Part shown: positions 18,437-27,243 of the stretch, in pieces | Position numbering within the stretch: the stretch's first letter is position 1 | Layout of the letters: each line of letters starts with the position of its first letter | From: Verrucomicrobiaceae bacterium | GTDB taxonomy: Bacteria > Verrucomicrobiota > Verrucomicrobiia > Verrucomicrobiales > Verrucomicrobiaceae | Direction: 5' to 3' | DNA: 64,000 bases | NCBI GenBank assembly: GCA_947466075.1 | Contig: CANIBP010000001.1 | Span: 62,001-126,000, forward strand | Made by a program: the position numbers and the translations under genes | The notes under the pieces: model-generated | The model's input: only the letters and a program-made list of their open reading frames with translations | Told to the model about the DNA's origin: nothing | The model's database searches: none

Positions 18437-18448
18437 TTTGTTAACAAA
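18437..18448. promoter_or_regulatory. 12-bp perfect palindrome upstream of dnaN
   Basis: TTTGTTAACAAA is a perfect palindrome 21 bases upstream of the dnaN start codon, flanked by GGGG and CCCC with a small asymmetry. Its place in the 5' leader suggests an operator or a leader hairpin. It does not resemble a DnaA box. Function is inferred only from position and symmetry. Confidence 0.35.
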
Positions 18449-18519
18449 CCCCATTGAAACGGCAAGGATATTGAGCGGAAAATTAAGGGTGTCTAACTGC
18501 AATCTGACTTCCTTCGCAT

Positions 18520-19212
18520 TCAGGGAGGGCTGATTTTTCGCGGCGCAGACTCAAATTGAGCGGGAACGGCGGTGCCAAAGACCTGCGGATTGGGCAGCAC
18601 AGCAGATGAAGCCTCAGGGGCGAGATGCTTGAAAAAATCGTCAAACCGAAGGCTGCATTGCAGACGACGCTGGCTGCTGTCGATCTTTGGATTCACCTGG
18701 ATGACGGCTAAAGTGAAGGGCGGCTGTGATTTGATCTCTTGAGCACGTTTGCGTGCCTCCTCTAGGCTGAGGGACTTGTCCTTGACGACGCCGTTTAGCC
18801 TGTCGAGATCGGCCTCCGTGACTGGTAACCATAGTTTTTTCCAGTTTTCAGGTGCCACAGTCACCGCCTGAACATTGGTCCAGCGCTTTTCTGATGGCGT
18901 TACCTGTTCCCAGAAGCCGACGATGAGCAGAAAAGTCTCGTTGATCTCAAACTGCCGCATCGCATCGCCCAAACCGATGGGCGTACCGTGCTTGGTGGCC
19001 TTAGGATTCACCGGAATGCGACCGTGATCCGGATTGGCAGTGGCGGGAATATCCCATTTCTGTGTGTAATTTTGCGGTTTATAGCCGCCAAAGAAGGTGT
19101 CGCGCAACCATTGCTCAAACAGCAGTCCGTGGCTCTGCACTTCGCGTGCGGGAGAATGCAGTGGCAAACAAACTGCCATCATTATAACGAACAATAACAT
19201 CAGGTGCTTCAT
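18520..19212 (-). CDS. Exported protein of unknown function
   Basis: A 230-residue protein with a signal peptide (residues 1-22, MKHLMLLFVIMMAVCLPLHSPA). The mature part includes LLFEQWLRDTFFGGYKP, then ETFLLIVGFWEQ and a block about DNA- or peptide-neutral content (LRFDDFFKHL). ATG 19212 is preferred because the frame upstream runs into the tRNA gene. I do not recognise the family. Presence of a signal peptide and even codon use support a real gene. Confidence 0.72.
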   Translation of the reverse strand: MKHLMLLFVIMMAVCLPLHSPAREVQSHGLLFEQWLRDTFFGGYKPQNYTQKWDIPATANPDHGRIPVNPKATKHGTPIGLGDAMRQFEINETFLLIVGFWEQVTPSEKRWTNVQAVTVAPENWKKLWLPVTEADLDRLNGVVKDKSLSLEEARKRAQEIKSQPPFTLAVIQVNPKIDSSQRRLQCSLRFDDFFKHLAPEASSAVLPNPQVFGTAVPAQFESAPRKISPP

Positions 19213-19233
19213 GGCGGTGATCCTGTGTGAATT

Positions 19234-19309
19234 TGGTGGAGCATAGCGGGTTCGAACCGCTGACCTCCTGCATGCCATGCAGGCGCTCTACCAACTGAGC
19301 TAATGCCCC
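19234..19309 (-). tRNA. tRNA-Ala (anticodon GGC), CCA encoded
   Basis: The minus strand reads GGGGCATTAGCTCAGTTGGT through the D arm. The anticodon arm CCTGC-ATGGCAT-GCAGG gives anticodon GGC, and the T arm contains GGTTCGAACCC. The acceptor stem includes the G3-U70 pair that marks alanine tRNAs, and CCA is encoded at 19236-19234. The gene is 76 bases including CCA. Confidence 0.96.
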
Positions 19310-19312
19310 GGA

Positions 19313-19347
19313 AATAAAAAACCGGCTCCCCTGTTTTGGGGAGCCGG
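19313..19347 (-). terminator. Rho-independent terminator of the Sel1-repeat gene
   Basis: A perfect 10-bp stem (ccggctcccc 19322-19331 with ggggagccgg 19338-19347) and a 6-base loop are followed, on the minus strand, by a T-rich run (complement of ataaaaaa). It lies just after the stop of the 574-aa gene and before the tRNA, and insulates the two. Confidence 0.9.
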
Positions 19348-19379
19348 AGACTAGCAAAGCGGTCTATTTTGACAAGCGC

Positions 19380-21104
19380 TTATTTGCTCTTCTTCGAAGC
19401 TCCACCTTTTGCGGGAGCAGCTTCAGGAGTCGTAGCGGCAGCAGGTGCGGCTGCGGCAGCAGCCTGTGGCTTCGGCATCTTGTCGTAAATCTTCTTGGCT
19501 TCTGTTTTGTCAGCTTCTTTCATCTTGTCCTCAAGCTGCTTGATGACGTTTGCAGTCACATCAATGTCAGCCTTGTTGCCGCTATTCTGAGCGACGTCGT
19601 CGGCTTGTTTGGCATAAGCCCAAGCTTTGGGGAAGTCCGGTGTGCCGGGAACCACACCGACGGCATAGAGATTGGCAAGGCGGAGCATGGCAAGAGCCAC
19701 GCCCTGCTGGGCCGCGTCTGAATAATGCCCCATGGCCACGGTGCGGTTCTGGCGCACACCAGCACCCTGCTCATACATGATGCCAAGAGCAATCTGCGCT
19801 GGAGCGAAGTTCATCTCAGCAGCCTTCTGATACCAGCCAGCTGCAGCCACCAAATCCTGCGTGGTGCCGGTGCCATTGGCATAGAGGCCAGCAAGGCGGT
19901 TCATGGCCTGCACAATGCCAGCGGTGGCGGCCTTCATGTGGAAGGTGAATGCCTTGGCTGGGTCTTTGTCCACTACGGTGCCGGTTTCATAATAAACACC
20001 AACGTTGTAGAAGGCTTCGGCCAGATTGTTCTGTGCGGCGAGGCGATAGAGGTCGAGGGCGCTTTTAGGATTCGGTTGGATAAGGATGTTGCTCGTGTCG
20101 TCACGCTTGCCCTTCGGGTCTTTGACGATGCCGGTTTCAAAGGCATTACCAAGGCGGAAGAGTGCCTGTGGATCCTTACCATTTGCTGCCTTGGTGAAGT
20201 AATCAAAAGCCTTCGTCACGTCCTGTTTCACGTCTGCACCATCAGTGCCGACACCGTTTTCATAAATCTGACCGAGGATGCGGTTTGCAGCAGCAAGTCC
20301 CTTGTCGGCGGAGTCATTGAACATTTTGAGCGCAGCGACCACATCCTTTTTCACCAGCTTGGGGCTTTCCTTCGTATCAGGGTCGCCATTAAGGAGGCGG
20401 GCACCATAGGTGCTGAGAGCGGTTGCGTTGCCCTGCTTGCCAGCTTCGATCAAATAATCGAGCGCCTTCTGATGATCCTGCGGGACGCCTTCCACGCCTG
20501 CGGAGTAAAGCTGAGCCAGACCAAGCGTGGCTTCGCCGTCGCTAGCCTTATTGCCTTTTTCGAGGAGTTCTTTGGCCTTGGCCACACTCTTTTCGACCAC
20601 CACGACTCCCTTGTCACCTTCGGTGACTCCCTGGAGGTGCAGTTGAGCCAACATACGACGAGCGACCTTGTTGTCAGCGGCTTCGGCTTCCTTGATCAGT
20701 TTGATTGCTTCCTTAACAGCATCTGGATTCTGCGCTCCAGCCTGCATGAGCACCTGAGCGAGCTCAGCTTTGGCTAGAACCTGACCTTTATCAGCAGCCT
20801 TGCGGTAAAGAGCAGCAACTTCATTGATGTTAGCACCGCTTAGAACGCCCCAATGCGCCAGCGCATAGGTTGCATCAGGATCATCCTTCTGAGCCAATTC
20901 GCGCACCTTGGCGACGGCGTCATTGAATGACTTGTTGATGTCGGTGTTGTTGCCACCGGGGTTCTGCTGAACTTTATCCTGTTCGGCTTTGAGAGTTTCA
21001 AGGATACTGACGAAGTCCTTCGATGCGGAGGGCATGTCGGCAGTATCGATGCCGGCGACCGCGACGAGGGCCACGAGTTTGAGTTTAATTGCTGTGAGTA
21101 ACAT
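19380..21104 (-). CDS. Sel1-repeat (TPR-like) exported protein
   Basis: A 574-residue protein made mainly of Sel1-like repeats of about 36 residues, seen as repeated A-x-x-x-L-x-x-x-Y-x-x-G units such as ALAHWGVLSG, GLAQLYSAGVEG, ILGQIYENGVG and MNRLAGLYANGTG. A hydrophobic N-terminus (residues 1-20) could be a signal or anchor. The C-terminus is Ala/Lys-rich low complexity. Such solenoids act as scaffolds for protein-protein contacts, often in the envelope. The gene has its own terminator and is divergent from dnaB. Confidence 0.85.
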   Translation of the reverse strand: MLLTAIKLKLVALVAVAGIDTADMPSASKDFVSILETLKAEQDKVQQNPGGNNTDINKSFNDAVAKVRELAQKDDPDATYALAHWGVLSGANINEVAALYRKAADKGQVLAKAELAQVLMQAGAQNPDAVKEAIKLIKEAEAADNKVARRMLAQLHLQGVTEGDKGVVVVEKSVAKAKELLEKGNKASDGEATLGLAQLYSAGVEGVPQDHQKALDYLIEAGKQGNATALSTYGARLLNGDPDTKESPKLVKKDVVAALKMFNDSADKGLAAANRILGQIYENGVGTDGADVKQDVTKAFDYFTKAANGKDPQALFRLGNAFETGIVKDPKGKRDDTSNILIQPNPKSALDLYRLAAQNNLAEAFYNVGVYYETGTVVDKDPAKAFTFHMKAATAGIVQAMNRLAGLYANGTGTTQDLVAAAGWYQKAAEMNFAPAQIALGIMYEQGAGVRQNRTVAMGHYSDAAQQGVALAMLRLANLYAVGVVPGTPDFPKAWAYAKQADDVAQNSGNKADIDVTANVIKQLEDKMKEADKTEAKKIYDKMPKPQAAAAAAPAAATTPEAAPAKGGASKKSK

Positions 21105-21290
21105 ATGGGTTGGTTAATGGAGGGGCGTTTGACCCGGTAATTCCGGATGTGTTCATTTTTCAACTGCAACACCATACACATCAAGCTTTTGATGAAAGTA
21201 TATTATTAGGCATAACACATTCACACACACAAACTTCAAAACGTGCGGCGTTGACGCAATTCCTTGAGCCTGCCATTCTGAGTGCCCTCC
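21105..21290. promoter_or_regulatory. Divergent intergenic region between the Sel1-repeat gene and dnaB
   Basis: This 186-base AT-richer stretch must hold promoters for both genes. Visible are a small hairpin (catcaa-gctt-ttgatg, 21179-21194) and a -10-like TATTAT stretch near 21201-21206. No clear matching -35 was assigned, so exact promoters are not called. Confidence 0.35.
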
Positions 21291-22802
21291 ATGGCCGAAA
21301 ACCCCATTCCCTCCGCGACAGACTCCACACCGCCAAGCGGTGGCACCAAACCTGCGCCAAGCCGCGAGAAATTTAAAAAACGCAACGAAATCCCCAGCGC
21401 CGAGGAACTGCTTGCCTCATTCAATCGCGCCCTGCCTTTCAGTGATGAAGCGGAAAAAGGAGTGCTTTCCTGCCTGCTCCAAGACCCCGTCGAGCGCCTC
21501 AGCGAGTGCCGCGTCACCCTGCCGGCGCTTGCTTTCTATCACGACGCGAACCGCACCATCTACGAGAAACTGCTGGATTTTTACGATAAAAACCTTCCGG
21601 TCGATCCCGTCACGCTCACCCATGCGCTGCGTGACCAGAACCTCCTCGACAAGGTCGGCGGTGCCGCGGCAATCTCGGAGCTTTTCGCATTCGTCCCGAT
21701 CCCCTCGCACTTCCCGTACTATAAAAAGATCGTCTTGGATAAGCATATCCTTCGCGAACTCATTCACGCCAGCTCGCTCAACATCCATCACGCCTATGAG
21801 CATGGCAAAGAGCAGATGGATGAGAACATCGACACGGTCATCGACCATGCCGAGCAACGTGTTCTCGCGGTCCGCGAATCCGTCGGCGCTCAGGAGGGCA
21901 TCAAATCGCTCTCCACGCACGTCATGGATGCCATCGACAGCATTCAATACATGCTGGAGCACCCCGGCCAGCTCCGCGGCCTTTCCACGGGCTACAGCAA
22001 ACTCGATGCGATGAGTTCCGGCCTGCAAGGCGGTGAAATGTTCGTCATCGCCGCCCGTCCTTCGATGGGAAAAACCTCACTCGCCATGAACATCGTCGAG
22101 CACATCGCCGTGGACTGCAACACGCCCTGCGCCGTCTTCTCGCTCGAAATGAGCGCCACCATGCTCGTTCGTCGTCTGCTCGTCTCACGTGCACGTTTGA
22201 GCATGCAAGACCTCTCACGTGGCCTGCTCTCACGTGCGCAGCAGGACGCACTGGCCAAAGCCACGCGCGATCTTCAAAAAGCACAGATCTTCATCGATGA
22301 AACCCCCGGTCTCGACATCATGGAGATGCGCGCCAAGTCTCGCCGCCTCAAAAAACAGCACGGCATCCAGATGATTATGATCGACTACCTGCAGCTCGTC
22401 ACCAGCGGCAGCCGTCGTGCAAAAGACAACCGTCAGATCGAAATCGCCGAAATCTCCGCCGGCATCAAAGGCCTCGCCAAGGAACTCAACGTTCCCATCA
22501 TCGTCCTCGCCCAGCTCAATCGCGCCGTCGAATCCCGCAAAGGCCAGCGCCCCGTTCTCTCTGACCTGCGCGAATCCGGCTCAATTGAGCAGGACGCCGA
22601 CGTCGTCGGCCTTCTTACCCGTTCTGATTACGCCGGAGCCAAGATGGAAGTCGAAGACGAAGAGGCCGAAGAAAAGAAAAAGGGGGAGGCCATGCTCATC
22701 ATCGCCAAAAACCGCAACGGCCCCACCGACGACGTCCTCCTTCGCTTCATCGACCACGCCATGCGTTTCGTCGAGCGCAACGAAGAAGCCGAGTCGCCGT
22801 AG
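21291..22802 (+). CDS. dnaB: Replicative DNA helicase DnaB
   Basis: DnaB is the hexameric helicase that opens the replication fork. After a disordered Pro/Ser-rich N-terminus (about 45 residues) comes the DnaB-N helical domain (FSDEAEKGVLSCLLQDP). The RecA-like domain follows with Walker A AARPSMGKTSLAMN, the segment FSLEMSATMLVRRLL, Walker B MIMIDYLQLV and LSDLRESGSIEQDAD. The length is 503 residues from ATG 21291; a GTG three codons upstream is possible. No intein is present. Confidence 0.96.
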   Translation: MAENPIPSATDSTPPSGGTKPAPSREKFKKRNEIPSAEELLASFNRALPFSDEAEKGVLSCLLQDPVERLSECRVTLPALAFYHDANRTIYEKLLDFYDKNLPVDPVTLTHALRDQNLLDKVGGAAAISELFAFVPIPSHFPYYKKIVLDKHILRELIHASSLNIHHAYEHGKEQMDENIDTVIDHAEQRVLAVRESVGAQEGIKSLSTHVMDAIDSIQYMLEHPGQLRGLSTGYSKLDAMSSGLQGGEMFVIAARPSMGKTSLAMNIVEHIAVDCNTPCAVFSLEMSATMLVRRLLVSRARLSMQDLSRGLLSRAQQDALAKATRDLQKAQIFIDETPGLDIMEMRAKSRRLKKQHGIQMIMIDYLQLVTSGSRRAKDNRQIEIAEISAGIKGLAKELNVPIIVLAQLNRAVESRKGQRPVLSDLRESGSIEQDADVVGLLTRSDYAGAKMEVEDEEAEEKKKGEAMLIIAKNRNGPTDDVLLRFIDHAMRFVERNEEAESP

Positions 22803-22806
22803 CGCC

Positions 22807-23271
22807 TTACTTTTTCAGCAGATCACGAATCTCAGTTAGTAGTACAATGTCTGCGGCAGGCGCAGAGGGCGGTGCCTCAGCCTCCTTTTTCTTCGTCATC
22901 GCCATCAGCTTGTTGATTGGTTTCACGATCACAAAAAAGACGACAGCCGCCGTGATAAGAAAGCTGATCACGGCGCCAAAGATGACGCCAAGATCAAGCT
23001 CGATGATCTTCTTTACCATTTCCATCACCGCCTTGCCGTTCTCCATGACCGGTTTGCCATCCGCACCCAGCTTCGCCACCTCGATCATCGTTTCTTTGAT
23101 CGGAATCGTCAGCTTGGGACTCGGACCGCCACCGGGCAGGGCCAGGATCGGCTCCACGATGCCCTTGGTGAAAGCGGTGACGATGCCGGTGAAAGCCGCA
23201 CCTATGATTACACCGGTTGAGAGATCGATGACGTTACCTTTGAGGATGAATGCTTTGAATTCTTTGAGCAT
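22807..23271 (-). CDS. mscL: Large-conductance mechanosensitive channel
   Basis: MscL is a pentameric inner-membrane valve that opens at high turgor. The protein begins MLKEFKAFILKGNVIDLSTGVIIGAAFTGI, containing the N-terminal amphipathic helix and the pore-lining first span, followed by a periplasmic loop and the second span (VIFGAVISFLITAAVVFFVI). The C-terminus is a short helical bundle. The length of 154 residues is slightly above the norm, due to the loop. It is convergent with dnaB (4 bases apart). Start ATG 23271 matches family N-termini. Confidence 0.95.
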   Translation of the reverse strand: MLKEFKAFILKGNVIDLSTGVIIGAAFTGIVTAFTKGIVEPILALPGGGPSPKLTIPIKETMIEVAKLGADGKPVMENGKAVMEMVKKIIELDLGVIFGAVISFLITAAVVFFVIVKPINKLMAMTKKKEAEAPPSAPAADIVLLTEIRDLLKK

Positions 23272-23355
23272 GACAGTGAGTGTTTGAAGTGGATGTAACC
23301 GGGTTAAAAGAAACCCAGTCACGCTTTTACTCCAACTAGCACCAGTCACGCCAGT

Positions 23356-25194
23356 TCAAATTTCCTGCGCCACCTTCCAGCTCTCGGTGTCGATTCCCGC
23401 CCGCAATTTGGCAAAGCTCGCTGCCACTCGCTCGCGGGTCATTTGGCCGAAGAAGCGCACCAAACGGACGAGTTTGCCGATGTCGACTTCATCCATTGAC
23501 GAGTCCGTGAACTTGGATTGAGCGTGAGCCAGTGCGCAACTCCACACAAACAACTCCGCTCCGAGATCGACGAAGTGCCCGAGCAAAATCTGGCGCTTTT
23601 CGAGTTTCGGTCCATTGAGGGCCATCGCGAGGAACAGATCACGCGCGAGTTTGCGGCTCAGTCGAGCCACCGCGTCCAGATCAGCCTGCAAATCGGGATG
23701 GAGTAGTTCTTTAGCATCGCCAGCACCCAAGGGCAGCCATTTTGCTGGATACCACGTCGAGTAGAAGCGTGCCGCACGCATGGCCGACTTCGCGCGCGTC
23801 TTCCACGGCAGTGTGGAGTTCACTGCCTCAGCGCCGAGCTTCAAATGCGGCTCCAAAGCCTCGCGGGCAATGAACAAGCGCATGATCTCGCTGCTGCCTT
23901 CAAAGATCGTATTGATGCGCGAGTCGCGGAACAAACGCTCCACCGGCTCTGGCGACTCACCGCGTGCTTTGAGAGATGCCGCCGTTTCAAAGCCGCGGCC
24001 GCAGCGGATTTGCATGGTGTCGTCCATGATGCGCCAGGACTTCTCACTGCCCCAAAGTTTGCCAATCGCAGCTTCAAGCCGCACGTCAGCATGCTTATCG
24101 CGATCCACCAGCGAGGACACATAACGCACGATGCTTTCCATCGCGAAGGTGTCAGCGGCCATACGGCTAAGTTTATCCGCTACGGCCGCGTGGCGACCAA
24201 TCGGCTGCCCCCATTGCTCACGGCTGCGTGCCCAACGCGTGCTGATGTCCAGGCAGCGTTGGGCCAAACCGGTGCAGGCAGCAGGAAGCGTGATGCGGCC
24301 TGTGTTTAAGGTCGTCAGCGCCACCTTGAGGCCACGACCGACGCCACCAATAACATTCACTATAGGCACACGCACATTCTCAAAACGAATCACTCCGTTG
24401 TAGAGCGCTTTGAGCCCCATGAAGCGGCAGCGGTTGATGATTTCGACTCCGGGCCAGTTTGTTTCGACGATGAAAGCCGAAGTCGCATGTGGCTTGCCTG
24501 GCAGTGGTGTTTTTGCCATCACCACGATCATGCCGGCCTTGGTGCCGTTCGTGCACCACAGCTTCTCGCCGTTGAGAATGTAGTCGTCACCATCGAGCAC
24601 CGCCAGAGTCTTCATCTGCGCAGGATCGGAGCCGACCTCGTTTTCCGTCAATGCAAAGGCACTGATCTCGCCACGCGCACAGCGTGGCAAATACTTCGCC
24701 TTCTGGTCCTCGGTGCCAAACAAAATGAGCGGCTGTGGTGCACCGATGGACTGATGCGCTGACAGCAACGCTGCCAGATTGCCACAACGACTGCCGAGCA
24801 GCATTGCTGCACGCGAGTAGTTCGTCTGCGACAGCCCGAGTCCGCCATACTTGACCGGAATCTTGATACCAAAGGCACCGAGCTTCGCGAGTTCACTCAA
24901 GAGCACGTCAGGAATCTCGCCCGTGGCATCAATGGCATCCGGATCGGCATGCTTGTCGAGCACAGCTTCAAGACGATGCAAAAAAGCATCGCCCTGATCG
25001 CGATCTTCAAAGCTCTGCTTCGGAAACGGTAGCAGCGAATCGAACTTCGGTTCGCCAAAGAAAATGCCAGCAGCAAATCCGGTGTTGCGACGTTCATCGC
25101 GTGCGCCTTCCGCCATTTCCAGCGCGGCGCGTTGCCCCGCATTCATGCGGGAGGTGTCGATGAGAGATTTGGGTTCTTCGAGTGTGGTGTTCAT
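23356..25194 (-). CDS. Acyl-CoA dehydrogenase (long, VLCAD/ACAD9-like)
   Basis: A flavoenzyme performing the first oxidation of beta-oxidation on acyl-CoA. The family motif FALTENEVGSDPAQM lies near residue 185, and the catalytic-base region NTIFEGSSEIMRLFIAREAL near residue 440 supplies Glu. The 612 residues include an additional C-terminal domain of about 150 residues typical of the VLCAD/ACAD9 type that act on long chains. It starts 16 bases after the hydratase/dehydrogenase fusion and is last in the five-gene lipid operon. Confidence 0.92.
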   Translation of the reverse strand: MNTTLEEPKSLIDTSRMNAGQRAALEMAEGARDERRNTGFAAGIFFGEPKFDSLLPFPKQSFEDRDQGDAFLHRLEAVLDKHADPDAIDATGEIPDVLLSELAKLGAFGIKIPVKYGGLGLSQTNYSRAAMLLGSRCGNLAALLSAHQSIGAPQPLILFGTEDQKAKYLPRCARGEISAFALTENEVGSDPAQMKTLAVLDGDDYILNGEKLWCTNGTKAGMIVVMAKTPLPGKPHATSAFIVETNWPGVEIINRCRFMGLKALYNGVIRFENVRVPIVNVIGGVGRGLKVALTTLNTGRITLPAACTGLAQRCLDISTRWARSREQWGQPIGRHAAVADKLSRMAADTFAMESIVRYVSSLVDRDKHADVRLEAAIGKLWGSEKSWRIMDDTMQIRCGRGFETAASLKARGESPEPVERLFRDSRINTIFEGSSEIMRLFIAREALEPHLKLGAEAVNSTLPWKTRAKSAMRAARFYSTWYPAKWLPLGAGDAKELLHPDLQADLDAVARLSRKLARDLFLAMALNGPKLEKRQILLGHFVDLGAELFVWSCALAHAQSKFTDSSMDEVDIGKLVRLVRFFGQMTRERVAASFAKLRAGIDTESWKVAQEI

Positions 25195-25210
25195 GGTCGT
25201 GTCCTCCGAT

Positions 25211-27211
25211 TCAATAATCAATGATACCCGTATCCCGGGCGAAAGTGATGGGGCCACCGCGAAATGGCGGGTAGCCAGTGCCGAGCACCATGGCGAGGTC
25301 GATGTCGTCGGCGTTGCGGGCGACGCCCTCTTTGAGGCACTTCATCGCCTCCTGACTGAGGAGCAGCGCGAGCTTCGATTGAATGCTCTCGTGGCTGGGA
25401 AGCTTCTCATGGGCCTCTGGGGCGATCTCTTTGCCGTTTTCATAACGATAGAAGCCCTGACCGCTCTTTTTGCCGAGATGACCAGCTGCGAGCATTTGAT
25501 CAAAAGCATCGGTCTTGGCGACATGCGTGGCCACATCGAGACCGATCTCATCCAGCAGACGCATGGGGCCCATTGGCATGCCGAATTCGAGCATGGCTTC
25601 GTCAATGTCGTGCACCGAGATGCCGCTTTGATGCAGATGCACAGCCTCCATGAGGTATGGCACGAGAATGCGATTCACGAGGAACCCAGGGCTGTCTTTG
25701 ACGACGATGGGCGTCTTACCGATCTTCTGCACAAAGGCAATCGCAGTGGCGATCACATCGGGCGCGGTCTCGGGCAGTGTGATGATCTCCACCAGCGGCA
25801 TGCGGTGCACGGGATTGAAGAAATGCAGACCAATGACACGCTCAGGATGCGGCACGGTCTTGGCGAGTTCAGCAACAGAGAGTGCGCTGGTGTTGGTGGC
25901 GAGAATGGTGTCACTCGAAACACGAGCAGCGAGATCGGCGAAGATTTTTTTCTTCAAATCCATGCTCTCGGTGGCAGCTTCGATGACGAGATGATGGCGA
26001 GTCAGCGGCACTGGCGTGCAGGCGGTGCTGATGCGGTCGAGCGTGTCACGAGCCTGGACTTTACTGACGAGCCTTCTGCGCGCGGCATCTGAAACGAGGC
26101 CATGAATCCGTTCCAGGCCACGCGCGAGGCTGTCGTTGGTGACGTCCGTCATGAGAACCCGGACGCCACGCGAAGCGAGTGTGTGAGCAATGCCAGCACC
26201 CATCACGCCAGCGCCGACAACGACGGCATCATGGATGGGAATGGCGGTCCCGACGAGTGCGGGCCGCTTGTTGGCTTCTTCACGCTTGAAGAAAAGATCG
26301 ATGAGCCGCGAAGTGTCACGGCTCTTGATGAGTTCCGCTACGGCTTCGCGCTCCAGGAACAAGCCATCGTCAATTTCGCCATGCGCTGCATGCGTGACGA
26401 CCTCGATGGCTTTGATGATGGATGGATAAAGACCACGTGTTTTTGCCAGGGCCTTCTTCTTGGCAAAATGGCAAATGATTGGCGAGAAGAGGTTTTCGAG
26501 ATGGAATCGCGCCATCGGCCGCTTTTCACGCGCAAGACGACGTGCGAGCGTTTCGAGATGCTCGGGAGCCACCACATGGCTCACAAGACCCGCATGTTTC
26601 GCGGCGGAGGCATTGAGCAATTTGCCACTGGTGATGAGATCGAGCGCTTTACGCACGCCAATGAGACGCGGCAAGCGCGTCGAGCCACCCCAGGCTGGCA
26701 AGATGCCAAGTTGAGTCTCTGGAAGGCCGATCTTGGTCGAATCATGATCACTGGCGATGCGCCAATCACATGCGAGCGTGACTTCAAATCCGCCGCCCAT
26801 ACATGCACCATGGATGGCGGCGATTTTCGGTATGCGCAGCCGTGCGAGACGGTCAAACACCGCCTGACCGAGCCAGATCAGATCATTCACTCGCGCATGC
26901 GGCATGCTGCGAATGGCTTTGAGGTCAGCACCGGCCACAAAGATGCGGTCTTTGGCACTGCGCAGCACAAACGCCTTCACGCGAGTATCGTGCTCGATGG
27001 TTTCGAGGTGATGATTGAACTCCCGCAGCGTTTCCTCATTCCAGACATTCACCGACGACTTCGGAGAATCAAAAGTCATCCAAGCGATGCCATCGTAATC
27101 AATCTCGAGCTTAAAATGCTTTGGCGGAATGAGGTGACCATGGATGATTTTCTCCAACACATGTGGAGGATCGTGAATGACGGAGGGGCGATCGAGAAGG
27201 AGCGTTTTCAT
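25211..27211 (-). CDS. Fused enoyl-CoA hydratase / 3-hydroxyacyl-CoA dehydrogenase (FadJ/FadB alpha type)
   Basis: A 666-residue multifunctional enzyme. The crotonase domain (about 35-230) has the oxyanion segments FVAGADLKAI and HGACMGGGFEVTLACDWRIA, with Glu residues in LPETQLGILPAWGG. The dehydrogenase half has the NAD motif VVGAGVMGAGIAHTLASRG and the catalytic region LHFFNPVHRMPLVEII. Together they hydrate enoyl-CoA and oxidise the 3-hydroxyacyl-CoA. It lies between thiolase and acyl-CoA dehydrogenase genes, so the beta-oxidation cycle is encoded in order. Confidence 0.93.
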   Translation of the reverse strand: MKTLLLDRPSVIHDPPHVLEKIIHGHLIPPKHFKLEIDYDGIAWMTFDSPKSSVNVWNEETLREFNHHLETIEHDTRVKAFVLRSAKDRIFVAGADLKAIRSMPHARVNDLIWLGQAVFDRLARLRIPKIAAIHGACMGGGFEVTLACDWRIASDHDSTKIGLPETQLGILPAWGGSTRLPRLIGVRKALDLITSGKLLNASAAKHAGLVSHVVAPEHLETLARRLAREKRPMARFHLENLFSPIICHFAKKKALAKTRGLYPSIIKAIEVVTHAAHGEIDDGLFLEREAVAELIKSRDTSRLIDLFFKREEANKRPALVGTAIPIHDAVVVGAGVMGAGIAHTLASRGVRVLMTDVTNDSLARGLERIHGLVSDAARRRLVSKVQARDTLDRISTACTPVPLTRHHLVIEAATESMDLKKKIFADLAARVSSDTILATNTSALSVAELAKTVPHPERVIGLHFFNPVHRMPLVEIITLPETAPDVIATAIAFVQKIGKTPIVVKDSPGFLVNRILVPYLMEAVHLHQSGISVHDIDEAMLEFGMPMGPMRLLDEIGLDVATHVAKTDAFDQMLAAGHLGKKSGQGFYRYENGKEIAPEAHEKLPSHESIQSKLALLLSQEAMKCLKEGVARNADDIDLAMVLGTGYPPFRGGPITFARDTGIIDY

Positions 27212-27243
27212 AATGGTTTGGATGCAGTTGGTGCAGCGAATGT

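Noticed and set aside
19380..21104. Tandem DNA repeat in the Sel1-repeat gene
   Set aside because: Repeats are at protein level and diverged in sequence; no DNA array.
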